From Enoplosus armatus (taxonomy: Eukaryota > Chordata > Actinopteri > Centrarchiformes > Enoplosidae): 64,000 bases of DNA. Where the stretch lies: positions 761,501-825,500 of the forward strand of contig NC_092193.1 in the NCBI RefSeq assembly GCF_043641665.1. The letters are read 5' to 3'. A program made the translations under genes and the position numbers. The notes beneath the pieces are model-generated. The model saw only the letters and a program-made list of their open reading frames with translations, made no database searches and had not been told where the DNA came from. Of this stretch, positions 11,177 through 21,899 are shown in pieces (position 1 is the stretch's first letter; each line of letters opens with the position of its first letter).

Positions 11177-11445
11177 CACAACATGAAGTACCATAACGCA
11201 AACTAAACACAGCTGACGAACTAAACCAAACTTAATTTAGAAAAACATAATTTTAACATTTGAGACTTTAGCTTGAATCATGACATTGCAATCACAACAA
11301 TACGCTGTTGAATTAAATGTAAATGTTGACATTTACTGTACAGTAGAGTGAACTAACTATTTTATGTATTCCTGAAAACGAAGTCAAACTTCTTATTTAA
11401 GACGCCTCGTGTAAATTATATTTATTATATTTATTTTTTACTTAC

Positions 11446-11508
11446 TGGGCTCAATGTTTAATCTGGTTCCACTTCCAAAGATCATTTTAGTTGCAGCTCC
11501 AGTTTTCA
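11446..11508 (-). CDS. TRAJ: J-alpha segment 24
   Basis: Reads KTGAATKMIFGSGTRLNIEP. Heptamer CACAACA 11509-11515, spacer TGAAGCACCATA, nonamer ACACAAACT 11528-11536, donor GTAAGT. Confidence 0.92.
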
Positions 11509-12011
11509 CACAACATGAAGCACCATAACACAAACTCCACAGAATGACTAACTGAACCAAATGTCACTTAAAAAAACATCATTTTTACATTTGAGACATT
11601 TATGACTTCTGTGCAGTCATAAAAATAGGTTGCTATGTTCATTAAATGTACTAGAACATTATAAATGTATATTATAAATATTTTGTACATTTTAATATTT
11701 ACTGAACAGTAGAGATACTGGAAAAACTGTTTCATAGATGCTTTTCTTTAATACTAGTCTCATAAAAGCATCTTTAAATCTCTGGATAAAGACAAAACTG
11801 TTTTCTTACTTTGTGAAATGTTGACATTTAAAGATACAAGTTTTTCACCTGAGAGCAGTGTTAGACTGAATTATTTTCTACTTTGTGCTGATTCCAGCTG
11901 AATGCAGCTTTTTATCTTTTTTTTATCTCCTATTCTGTTTTGTGTAGACAACAAAGTCTGTTTTAAAGATGCTCCATATAAAAAATATTTATGATCTACA
12001 TTAGTACTTAC

Positions 12012-12068
12012 TAGGTTCAATGTTTAATCTGGTTCCACTTCCAAAGATCATCTTATTTCCAGTATACA
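12012..12068 (-). CDS. TRAJ: J-alpha segment 25
   Basis: Reads YTGNKMIFGSGTRLNIEP. Heptamer CACAACA 12069-12075, 12-bp spacer, nonamer ACGCAAACT 12088-12096, donor GTAAGT. Confidence 0.92.
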
Positions 12069-12343
12069 CACAACATGAAGCACCAACACGCAAACTCAGC
12101 AGAGCAATGAACTCAACCAAACTCCATTTAAAATACATCATTATTACATTTAGACGATAAATAAAATGTAAATTTTAATATTAATTGAACAGTAGCGATA
12201 TTGAGGCATTTTAGGGTTGATGCTCTTGATTAGTACATTGATGACTTGATTATTATGATCAATGTGTTCCAGTGAAACACTGTAAAGTTTGCTTTTAAAG
12301 ACACCTCATATAAATATTGATTATCAACTCTGTCATTACTTAC

Positions 12344-12403
12344 TGGGTTCAATGTTTAATCTGGTTCCCCTTCCAAAGATGATCTTTTGATTTCCAGTAT
12401 ACA
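12344..12403 (-). CDS. TRAJ: J-alpha segment 26
   Basis: Reads YTGNQKIIFGRGTRLNIEP. Heptamer CACAACA 12404-12410, spacer TGAAGCACCATA, nonamer ACACAAACT 12423-12431, donor GTAAGT. Confidence 0.92.
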
Positions 12404-12791
12404 CACAACATGAAGCACCATAACACAAACTCAGATTGACAAACTGAACCAAACTTCATTTAGAAAATCGTTGCTTTTACATTTGAGACATTTGTCTGAA
12501 TTATTACAGTCGAAACCAATAAGCTGCTATTTGATTGATATATTATAATATAATTTATATATTATAAATAAATTGTAATTTGTGATATGTACACTACAGT
12601 AGAGCTACTGAATGAAACGTTTCAGCAATTAGGCTGTCAATAAATACATTGATACTTTGATTAATACATGCTCAGTTGATATGCTGATAGTGATTAATAT
12701 GATTAAGACAATTTTCAACCAATTAGGTTTATAAAACTTTCTAAATAACACCAAAACTGCAAACTGGCTTATAATCAATGTTACTACTTAC

Positions 12792-12848
12792 TGGGTTCAA
12801 TGTTTAATCTGGTTCCACTTCCAAAGATGAGTTTATGTCCACTATTCA
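12792..12848 (-). CDS. TRAJ: J-alpha segment 27
   Basis: Reads NSGHKLIFGSGTRLNIEP. Heptamer CACAACA 12849-12855, 12-bp spacer, nonamer ACACAAACT 12868-12876, donor GTAAGT. Confidence 0.92.
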
Positions 12849-13348
12849 CACAACATGAAGCACAATAACACAAACTCAGTGACGAACTGAACCAAACTTC
12901 ATTTAGAAAATCATTGTTTTTACATTTGAGACTTTTGTCTGAATGATTACATTCAAGTCACAACAATTAGCTGCTAATTGTACATTTTGATATGTATGGT
13001 ACAGTGGAGATACTGAATGAGTTGTTTTAGCAATAAAGCTCTTATTTATCATTGATGCTTTGATTAATACGTGCTCAGCTGCTTCATTGATTGTGATATA
13101 TATAACTGAGACAATCTTGAAACACTAAAAGGTTGACATTTTGTTCTACTTTGTGCTGATTTTATGAGCCTGAAGAGTCGAATGAATCATTTCCATCACT
13201 GTCAGCAGCCTCCCTCATCAATCAGTCCAGATAACTACAAGTATCTTATCTTTTTTTATCTGCTATTCTCGTTTTGTTTCTTTATGTCAAACACTGTAAA
13301 GTTAGTTTTTAAAGACACCTCATATAAATATAGTATTATTATTATAGT

Positions 13349-13380
13349 ACTTATTACTACTTGGTTAATCTGGTTTTGCT
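13349..13380 (-). pseudogene. Possible J-alpha relic
   Basis: A donor-like ACTTATTACTAC is followed by GGTTAATCTGGTT, matching the 3' framework of the central J family. The FGXG codons and RSS are absent. It is probably the 3' stub of a decayed or partly duplicated J; a chance match is possible. Confidence 0.4.
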
Positions 13381-13455
13381 TGTATTCCTGTAAAACACAG
13401 GTATCTTTTTAAAGATGTTCTACATAAGACATTTATAATCTATGTTAGTACTTAC

Positions 13456-13518
13456 TGGGTTCAATGTTTAATCTGGTTCCACTTCCAAAAACCATCTTAT
13501 ATCCACTTCCAGTATTCA
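13456..13518 (-). CDS. TRAJ: J-alpha segment 28
   Basis: Reads NTGSGYKMVFGSGTRLNIEP. Heptamer CACAACA 13519-13525, spacer TGAAGCACCATA, nonamer ACACAAACT 13538-13546, donor GTAAGT. Confidence 0.92.
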
Positions 13519-13868
13519 CACAACATGAAGCACCATAACACAAACTCAGCAGTGACAAACTGAACCAAACTCCATTTAGAAAAACACTGTTTTTTCATAA
13601 AAAACATCTTTAAATCTTTTAATGTTTTTAGCTGGATGATTCTTCATTTTTGGTGTTATCTTAGTTCCTGAAATTTTGGAGTTACAAGTTTTCCACCTGA
13701 CAAAAGTTATATTGAATTATTTTCTACTTTGTGCTGATTTTATGAGCTTGAAGAGTCGAGTGAATCAGATAACTACAAGTTTACATCTGCTCTTCTGGTG
13801 TTGTGTTCACGTAAACACTGATGCCTCGTATACATAATAATATTTATGGTATGTGTATTAGTACTTAC

Positions 13869-13931
13869 TGGGTTCGATCGTTAATCTGGTTCCACTTGCA
13901 AAGAACATTTTAGTTACACCTCCAGTATTCA
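13869..13931 (-). CDS. TRAJ: J-alpha segment 29, altered FGXG (FASG)
   Basis: Reads NTGGVTKMFFASGTRLTIEP, with Ala at the first bulge glycine as in segment 20. Heptamer CACAGCA 13932-13938, 12-bp spacer, nonamer GCACAAACT 13951-13959, donor GTAAGT. Confidence 0.86.
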
Positions 13932-14386
13932 CACAGCATGAAGCACCATAGCACAAACTCAACAAAGGTGACTAACTGAACCAAACTTCATTTAGACTTT
14001 TGCCTGAATGATTATTACAATGATTACATTCCAGTTACATTAATTAACACTATTTTGATTAAAGACAAATAAATATTGTAAATATATATTATAGATAAAA
14101 TGTACGTTTTGATATTTACTCTACTGTAGAGACAACAGACAACGTGTTTTTGTGATCGTAGTCTAGATATTGATGATTCTTATTAATACTTTCTTAGCTG
14201 ATATATTTACTGATGATGGTTAAGAATTCTGAATACTGAAGTACTGAATTATTTTCAACTCTGTGCTGATTTTATGAGCCATTCCATCACTCAGCAGCTA
14301 TTTATACTGGTGTTGTGAGTAAAACACTGTAAAGTTTCCTTTTAAAGACGCCTCATAAATAACATCAATGATCCATCAGTACTTAC

Positions 14387-14449
14387 TGGGTTCAATGGTT
14401 AAAGTGGTTCCACTTCCAAAGATCAGCTTATATTGACTCAAAGAGGTCA
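14387..14449 (-). CDS. TRAJ: J-alpha segment 30
   Basis: Reads TSLSQYKLIFGSGTTLTIEP. Heptamer CACAACA 14450-14456, 12-bp spacer, nonamer ACGCAAACT 14469-14477, donor GTAAGT. Confidence 0.92.
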
Positions 14450-14899
14450 CACAACATGTAGCACCATAACGCAAACTCAGCAGAGTGACAAACTGAACCA
14501 AACTCCATTTAGGAAAACGGGGAAAAAATGATTTTACACATAAATATTTAGATTTGATATTAAAATAGTTACTAAAACTACAAACACATAATTGTTGATT
14601 TTAAAGATCTGGGTTAGGCTTTTGTGTTACTGATTAGTGTCCAGTTGAAAAATTCGGTCACTTTCATTAAAAATAAGCGTCTATTATACATTTATATCAT
14701 AAATACGTTTTAGATTGTGATATTTACAGTAGAGTACAGTAGACTCAGGGGTCATAACAATATAAACAACCTGTTTTAGAAATGATGCTCTTGATACGTT
14801 TGTTATTTACATGCCTACTTGACCGCTGATGGATTTACGATTTTTAATATGATCAATATGGTTTGTATGTATAACATTAATGATCTACATCAGTACTTA

Positions 14900-14956
14900 C
14901 TGGGTTCAATGGTTAATCTGGTTCCACTTCCAAAGATCATCTTATTTCCAGCATTC
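14900..14956 (-). CDS. TRAJ: J-alpha segment 31
   Basis: Reads NAGNKMIFGSGTRLTIEP. Heptamer CACAACA 14957-14963, 12-bp spacer, nonamer ACACAAACT 14976-14984, donor GTAAGT. Confidence 0.92.
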
Positions 14957-15322
14957 ACACAACACGAAGCACCATAACACAAACTCAGAGTGACGACTGA
15001 AACCAAACGTCATTTAGAAAATAAGCTGAAACATTTTCTTTGCACAGAAACAGTCTGTGAACAATTTGAGCAATTATGCTTTTTATCATCAGCTTGATTA
15101 TTCTAAGTTTTCCACCTGACAACAGTATTATTCTAGATTATTTTCTACTTCACGAGTCTCACGAGTCGAGTGAATCATTTCCATCACTGTAAGCAGCTTC
15201 CCTCATCAATCAGTCCAGATAGCTACAAGTTTTTATCTTATTGCGTATTCACGTCAAACACCAGAAAGTTTGTTGTTCAAGACGCCTCATTAATAATGTT
15301 CATGTTCTATATTTCTACTTAC

Positions 15323-15382
15323 TGGGTTCAATGGTTAATGTGGTTCCACTTCCAAAGATCATCTTTTGATTTCCAGTATTCA
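15323..15382 (-). CDS. TRAJ: J-alpha segment 32
   Basis: Reads NTGNQKMIFGSGTTLTIEP. Heptamer CACAACA 15383-15389, spacer TGAAGCACCATA, nonamer ACACAAACT 15402-15410, donor GTAAGT. Nearly identical in its left part to segment 26. Confidence 0.92.
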
Positions 15383-15916
15383 CACAACATGAAGCACCAT
15401 AACACAAACTCAGCAGAGTGATAAACCGAACCAAACTCCATTTAGAAAACTGAGGAATTAATTACAGATTTGATGAGAAAATAGCTCAAATTTGTTTCTC
15501 TTATATAATCATTGTTTTTACATTTGAGACTTTTACATGAATTGTTGCTTTCCAGTTCCAAAAATAGGTCACATTTTTATCACAAGAAATGAACATTATA
15601 AACTGTGAAATCTGCGGTCTGGTCCAGATACTGACCGAACCGATGCTTTTCTTTAATACCTGCTTGGTTGATGTGTTTATTATGATTATTGTTAAATCTT
15701 TGGATAGCACCAAAACTGCAGCTTCATCCAGATGAAATAAACAAGTTTGTGAAAACAGTTTTAAACTGAATTATTTCCTACTTTGTGCTGATTTTACGAG
15801 TCTGAAGAGACGAAGCAATCATTTTACAAAACGTTTTCTCTTATTTGCTGGTCTTTCCTGGTTTTGTATATATTTATGTCATACACTGTAAAGTTTGTTG
15901 TTTCTGATCTACTTAC

Positions 15917-15982
15917 TGGGTTCAATGGTTAATCTGGTTCCACTTCCAAAGATGATCTTGTTTTGACTTCCACCAGTATTCA
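15917..15982 (-). CDS. TRAJ: J-alpha segment 33
   Basis: Ends GGSQNKIIFGSGTRLTIEP. Heptamer CACAACA 15983-15989, 12-bp spacer, nonamer ACACAAACT 16002-16010, donor GTAAGT. Confidence 0.92.
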
Positions 15983-16327
15983 CACAACATGATGCACCAT
16001 AACACAAACTCAGCAGAGTGACCAACTGAAGCAAACTCCATTTAGAAAACTGAAAAATGAATTTTACACTTACATAGTCAGACTTGATAATGAAATATCT
16101 AAAAATTAAATCAAATGTGTCTTGTTTGTTCCTCGCTTCTACATTTGCGACTTTTGCCTGAAAGATTATGTTCTAACAATAAGCTCCTGCTTTCATTAAT
16201 GTACAGTATGATGTACATTTTGACATTTACTGACTGAACTATTTAATTTATACATACCTGTAAAACACAGAAGAATTTCCTTTTAAAAGATGTTCCATAT
16301 AAATGTATGATCTATAATAGTACTTAC

Positions 16328-16390
16328 TGGCTTCAATGTTTAATCTGGTTCCACTTCCAAAGATCATCTTATTTTGATTAACTGTAGTCA
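16328..16390 (-). CDS. TRAJ: J-alpha segment 34
   Basis: Reads TTVNQNKMIFGSGTRLNIEA. Heptamer CACAACA 16391-16397, spacer TGAAGCACCATA, nonamer ACACAAACT 16410-16418, donor GTAAGT. Confidence 0.92.
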
Positions 16391-16654
16391 CACAACATGA
16401 AGCACCATAACACAAACTCAGCAGTGATAAACTACACCAAATTTCATTTAGAGAATTTTTTTTTTTCATTTTTACATTAAAGACTTCTGTCCCGTTAAAG
16501 GTCACTATTTTCATTAAAAAATAATTGATTATTAATATATATTATAAATAAAATGTAAATGGTGATATTTACTCTATACTGGTTTTGTATGTGTTCATGT
16601 ATAACACTGTAAAGTTTGCGTTTATTGATATTTATGATGTATTTTAGTACTTAC

Positions 16655-16717
16655 TGGCTTCAATGTTTAATCTGGTTCCACTTCCAAAGATTATCTTATT
16701 TCCACCTCCAGCATTCA
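16655..16717 (-). CDS. TRAJ: J-alpha segment 35
   Basis: Reads NAGGGNKIIFGSGTRLNIEA. Heptamer CACAACA 16718-16724, 12-bp spacer, nonamer ACACAAACT 16737-16745, donor GTAAGT. Confidence 0.92.
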
Positions 16718-16749
16718 CACAACATGAAGTACCATAACACAAACTCAGC

Positions 16750-17565
16750 AGAGGGACCAACTGAACCAAACTTCATTCAGAAAAACATTGTTTTTATATT
16801 TGGAATTCTGCCTGAATGATTACACACAAGCTGCAGTTTTGATGAAAAATAAATGTCGATTGTAAATAAAAGTTTTGACATTGACTTTACAGTAGAGAGA
16901 CTGAAGTGTTTTGATTAATCCTCTCAGTTGATGAGTTCTTATAATCATGACTGTCTAAAACCATTGCAATATTATATAAAACTATATCTTGAGTCAAAAC
17001 TCACTTTTGTATTGTTCTCTCATAGTTTCATACATTACCTACTGGTCTGGGGACACACAAAAAAACAACACTAATTCAATCTTCATCTAGTTGAAATTAG
17101 AATTGCACAGATTTAGTACAAAGCACAATATAACGGACTTCCTAACTGTATTCAGAGGTTGTTTGAAATGAGAGAGAGCCAGTACAGTCGAGGAGAAACA
17201 TATATCTGTGGAATAGCAGTGAGTTGAAAATATGTAGATCACTTTGCAAATTAAAGAAACTATTCAAAAATAAGGTGGTAAACAAATATACAACTGAGGT
17301 ATGATGATTGATGTGTATGAAATATTTGGAACTTCTGTTTTTGTATAACTTAAATATAGCAGTCAAAGTGTTGCCTGTTAGAATATATTAAGTCTAATAA
17401 GCTTTTTGGTCAACTTGTTTGTTTGTTTATTTATAGATTTAATTATTGATTTATTCCATTTTTTCTGTCTTTTCCTTTTAAGTTCCTCTTTAACAAATGA
17501 AGCTTTAAACCAATTTATCTGTTCACTGCATGAAGTTTCAGGTTTTCACCACAGAATGAAAAGAA
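16750..17565. other. J-free gap in the J-alpha array
   Basis: About 815 bp lacking a J framework or RSS. It separates the run of CACAACA-type segments from segment 36. AT-rich; nothing else recognised. Confidence 0.6.
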
Positions 17566-17575
17566 TCCAACTTAC

Positions 17576-17641
17576 TGTGATAAACGTGTAGTTTAGAGCC
17601 GCTGCCAAAGGTAATCTTGTTACCACCAGAGCCGTATGTCA
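17576..17641 (-). CDS. TRAJ: J-alpha segment 36
   Basis: Ends GSGGNKITFGSGSKLHVYH. Heptamer CACAGTC 17642-17648, 12-bp spacer, nonamer ACACAAACC 17661-17669, donor GTAAGT. Sister of segment 17. Confidence 0.91.
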
Positions 17642-17861
17642 CACAGTCTGAAGCTTCAGCACACAAACCTGACTGACTCAACTCTGCAGCATCATGCAGA
17701 AAATACAAACACTGATTTTCGACCTGACAAAGTTATTACGCTAGATTATTTCCACTTTATGAGCCTGAAGAGTCAAATGAATCATTTCCATCACTGTCAT
17801 CCATGACCTCTCTCGCTGACACTTTTATGTCCAAAAAGATAAAGAAGAAGATGAGACTTAC

Positions 17862-17924
17862 TGGACTGAACCACTAACAGAGAGCCAGAACCAAAGAGGA
17901 GTTTCTCACGTCCACCGACAGTCA
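17862..17924 (-). CDS. TRAJ: J-alpha segment 37
   Basis: Reads TVGGREKLLFGSGSLLVVQS. Heptamer CACAACA 17925-17931, 12-bp spacer, nonamer ACAAGAACT 17944-17952, donor GTAAGT. Confidence 0.9.
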
Positions 17925-18172
17925 CACAACATGAGAGCGCTGAACAAGAACTGCAGTGATTCACTCAACATCCAAACTTTAACATCCAAACATTAAAACT
18001 GGCCGACGGTCGGAGGGTTGTTTCCTATCACAAATGTTTCCTATCACAGTAAGAAGGTCCATAATTCATGTGAACATTTCACATATAGACAGTTATAGAC
18101 AATCATTTGCAGATATTTCACATGCAGTCTACTTTTAAATAAATAATATTTATGATGTCCATCAGTACTTAC

Positions 18173-18232
18173 TGGGAACAATGGTTAATCTGGTTCCACT
18201 TCCAAAGATTATCTTATTTAAACCAGAATTCA
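18173..18232 (-). CDS. TRAJ: J-alpha segment 38
   Basis: Reads NSGLNKIIFGSGTRLTIVP. Heptamer CACAACA 18233-18239, 12-bp spacer, nonamer ACGCAAACT 18252-18260, donor GTAAGT. An outlying member of the central subfamily. Confidence 0.92.
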
Positions 18233-18747
18233 CACAACATAAAGCACCATAACGCAAACTCAGCAGAGTGACGACCTGAACCAAACTTCATTTATAAAAA
18301 TATCATTTTTAAATTTGACTGAATGATTAGCTGCTGTTTGAACATCGTACCTTTATATCATAATTAAAATGTACATTTTGATATTTAGTGTTGAGTTAGT
18401 GATGATGCTGTTGATTTAAACTTTCCTATCTGAAGTATTTATCATGATTATGATGATCGATTGATCGGTTTGACTTTTTACTGCACACTTGTTAAACAGG
18501 TTGTTGTTGCTCACTGAGTGAAATGAAACACGTGTATTGTATTTTCGATCATCATGTTTTCATGTGAAAACATATATTTCATTTAGTTTTTATAGATCCA
18601 ATTACTTTTGTCATATCTCAGTTATTACACAACATTTTACAAAAGGATATTTGAGGAATGTGAGCTCTTGTGTCTGAGCTGCGTTAGAGAATAAAGTAGT
18701 TGTGATATTTAGCATCAGTTACATTATGAACATTATCAGTTACTCAC

Positions 18748-18804
18748 TGCTGTCAGTAATCACTTTGGTTCCGTCTCCAAATAAAATCTTCCCTCCTGAA
18801 GTCA
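18748..18804 (-). CDS. TRAJ: J-alpha segment 39
   Basis: Reads TSGGKILFGDGTKVITDS. Consensus heptamer CACAGTG 18805-18811, 12-bp spacer, weak nonamer CACAAAATC 18824-18832, donor GTGAGTA. Confidence 0.9.
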
Positions 18805-19248
18805 CACAGTGTTTCTGTTCTCACACAAAATCTGACTGCAGATCAGCTCAACAGGACTGAGTTCAAATGTGTTCGAAAGATTATTTTCTCAACTTGTTTG
18901 TGAACTTTTAGTGTCAATACGTTTCCAATAACTTAGAGAAATGATACTGTTGAAAGGCGTAGATCATTCTGGTTTGGTTTGTAATAATATTATTGATCTA
19001 CTTATTTGGATCAATAATCTCTTAATTATATTATATTAATTTAGCTCTAACATCTAACATCTTCAATTTCAGTTTGTTTTTGTTGTATTTACATGATTTG
19101 TGGATAATAATAAGTTTTAATGTTTCCTTTAATGTTTCATGTTTTGTGTCCGTTTGGTTTTTAACATCTTGTGAACATGTTGAATAATTGTTCTCACTTC
19201 GTCTCTTTAATTTAATTTGTTGAAGTTTTTAAAACAAATGAAACTTAC

Positions 19249-19311
19249 TGGACTCGACGGTCAGTTTGGTTCCGGAGCCAAACAGGATTTTGTTGAAGCC
19301 TCCAGTTTTCA
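19249..19311 (-). CDS. TRAJ: J-alpha segment 40
   Basis: Reads KTGGFNKILFGSGTKLTVES. Heptamer CACAGTG 19312-19318, 12-bp spacer, nonamer ACAAGAACC 19331-19339, donor GTAAGT. Confidence 0.93.
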
Positions 19312-19926
19312 CACAGTGTCGAGTCTCTTTACAAGAACCTTTAACAGCTCAGTGCATCAGCAACTGTTTCTGTCTGAAAATCATCAACAACCTGACAAGA
19401 AAGTCGGCTAGAAAACATCACCAGAGCTTTTCTTCTGACTTAAGTCTTGAACAGAAAGAAAGAAACATTTCAAAACACTGAGCTGAAGCTGCTCAGTTGG
19501 TCACAGCAGTTTAAATCTCATCATCGCTGTTAATCAGAGCTTCCACACTAGGAAAGGTTCAATTCTGAACATCTTAAAAACTACAGACGGTGAGAAACGT
19601 TGCAGTAAGTAAATGATAATCAGAAAGACAGAAACGCTTTGATTGAGTTTGATCATCTGATCAGTTTCATTCATGAACATCATTAATTACTGATTTAAAG
19701 ACAAAGACAGTCTAGATGTTTGCAGAACGTCTCTGAACAAACTTTTTCCTTTAGTTTAGTTATAATTTCACCAAATCATGTTTAAATTAATCAACTGATT
19801 TCACTTCAGTCTGTCAAACATCCAGACGCAGATTTAGAGACGATGACGACGGACGTCTTTGTGTTTCAGGGGAAAACACAGACATGAGTTCAGTGTTTCT
19901 GAATGAAGAAGGATGAGCAGACTTAC

Positions 19927-19989
19927 AGGAGTCCACAGTCACTTTGGTTCCAGCTCCAAACACGACTTTACCAACACCAGAACTCTTCA
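19927..19989 (-). CDS. TRAJ: J-alpha segment 41
   Basis: Reads KSSGVGKVVFGAGTKVTVDS. Heptamer CACAGCA 19990-19996, 12-bp spacer, nonamer ACAAAAACA 20009-20017, donor GTAAGT. Confidence 0.92.
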
Positions 19990-20331
19990 CACAGCAACAC
20001 AACGCGTGACAAAAACACTGAGTGGCTCAGCTCCTCAAAGCTCCTGCTGATAAATAATCCGGTTTCACACCAGAGTGGAACTGGATTAATGGAGTCGCAG
20101 TTTGAAATAAACATCAATGAGGCGTTCGGCCCAACTGCTCGTCAGATCAACACCTTTAAAACTTCAGTGAAACATCAGCGACGCTTCAAGCAAAGTCTTC
20201 AACCCACTGATTCAATCACCGGTTAGAAAAGATCGCAGACTGTTATTAAGTAAGAAAACAAACTGAACCGAGAGACAAAAGCTCAAATCAGTGCTTCTCA
20301 TTTCTGTTTCAATCAGACACAAAGTTCTTAC

Positions 20332-20394
20332 GTGGTTCGACAGTCAGTTGAGTTCCTCGACCAAATATCATCTTCTGTCCTCCTCCAGATTTCA
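20332..20394 (-). CDS. TRAJ: J-alpha segment 42
   Basis: Reads KSGGGQKMIFGRGTQLTVEP. Heptamer CACAACA 20395-20401, 12-bp spacer, nonamer GCAAAAACC 20414-20422, donor GTAAGA. Confidence 0.92.
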
Positions 20395-20647
20395 CACAAC
20401 AGGAAACACTTCAGCAAAAACCCTCAAACCCCAAACAGCAAAAACAAAATCATATATATTATATTTATATATATTTTGTGGCTCAAATGAGTTCTGTCGC
20501 TTTAAACAGAGTCTGGACAAACAGCTCGTTTGAGGACTCGATAACAAACTGAATCACTTCTTTAAGTAATGAAATAATGATCCATCCTGTCCAGTTCATA
20601 AAGGACTAGTTCAATAGTACATTTATTAAAATGTGTTTTTCTCTCAC

Positions 20648-20707
20648 CAGGTTCAACAATCAGCCGAGTTCCTCTCCCAAAAACAATCTTCTCTGTTCCT
20701 CTCGTCA
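20648..20707 (-). CDS. TRAJ: J-alpha segment 43
   Basis: Reads TRGTEKIVFGRGTRLIVEP. Heptamer CACTGTG 20708-20714, spacer ACGGACAGCTGG, nonamer CTGAAAACC 20727-20735, donor GTGAGA. The whole RSS is identical to that of segment 44, 200 bp away. Confidence 0.91.
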
Positions 20708-20843
20708 CACTGTGACGGACAGCTGGCTGAAAACCTCATAACTCATCTTCTGATTATTATTATTGTTATTTCTACAAAAACCTTTTTGGAAACAGGTTGA
20801 AATATTCTCACTTCAATAATATTATTGAGCTTTTCCATCTCAC

Positions 20844-20906
20844 CTGAGTCGACCATCAGCAGAGTTCCTCTCCCAAAAATCAGTTTATCTGCAGCTGCTC
20901 TCGTCA
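20844..20906 (-). CDS. TRAJ: J-alpha segment 44
   Basis: Reads TRAAADKLIFGRGTLLMVDS. Heptamer CACTGTG 20907-20913, spacer ACGGACAGCTGG, nonamer CTGAAAACC 20926-20934, donor GTGAGA. Duplicate of segment 43. Confidence 0.91.
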
Positions 20907-21585
20907 CACTGTGACGGACAGCTGGCTGAAAACCTCAGAGAGCTTCCAACCAGGACTACATCATGTTTCACTTCATAACTTTAAAACCCAAAAAGCCAGA
21001 ACAGGACTAACTTTAATCATTATCTTAATCTCAGTTTGGTTCTCTGTGAAGTTAGTTTCAGTTGTGTTGCTCCAAACTTTTAAACTGATGTACTTTAATG
21101 TTCAGAAAGTTCAAAACCAGTTTCATGGTTTTCTGATGATTTGGAATTTTTAAAAATCACTACAAGGCAGACAGATGAGGAGAGTGTGCCTCTAAACCAT
21201 GAGATACTCATGATTTTTGATTTGTGTTTTATTTCTGTCTGTAGCAGTTTTTGTTGTCATCGATCATAAGTTAAAATAGTTTTACGGTTACAGCAGTTTA
21301 ATTCAAACAATTAAACCTGGATTAAATAATCTGGGTTTAAGAAAATTAGATGCAGTTCTCCAGTTTGTTTATGTTTATTATGAATATTAATAATCTGACT
21401 CCAGTCTAACTGAAAGCGGAACAGATTTAATATGAAGAAGGTTAATCTCAGATTAAAGTAGTCTTTGAGTTAACCCTTTATGGCGTCTCTCAGTCTGATG
21501 GAACTCTAATGACTTTAGAGACTTTCCTGACTTTCTGCTCTAAAACAAAGTTTGTGAAAATAAAAAGAGTCTAAATGTTACTTAC

Positions 21586-21648
21586 TGGTTTGAACAATCA
21601 CTTCTGATCCTCTTCCAAACACAGTTCTGTAGCCTCCCTGACCAGTCA
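21586..21648 (-). CDS. TRAJ: J-alpha segment 45
   Basis: Reads TGQGGYRTVFGRGSEVIVQT. Heptamer CACTGAG 21649-21655, 12-bp spacer, perfect consensus nonamer ACAAAAACC 21668-21676, donor GTAAGT. Confidence 0.92.
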
Positions 21649-21802
21649 CACTGAGATACACAGCTCAACAAAAACCAGTAAGAGCCACAGACTGGACTGG
21701 GAGCAGTTTAACTGCTAATATCTTCTAGTAAAAGGTATTAACTCTTTGTTGCTGTGACGAATCAGCTAACCAAGAGTCAGTCATAAGAAGTATTCATCTT
21801 AC

Positions 21803-21865
21803 CAGTTTGAACAGTCAGTTTGGTTCCACTGCCGAAGTAAAGTTTGTTAGCTGCCTGATTATTCA
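21803..21865 (-). CDS. TRAJ: J-alpha segment 46 (closest to C-delta)
   Basis: Reads NNQAANKLYFGSGTKLTVQT. Heptamer CACTGTA 21866-21872, 12-bp spacer, nonamer ACAAATACT 21885-21893, donor GTAAGA. It is the first J-alpha downstream of C-delta, so it is expected to be used in early rearrangements. Confidence 0.92.
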
Positions 21866-21899
21866 CACTGTAACACACACTGTGACAAATACTGCTGCA

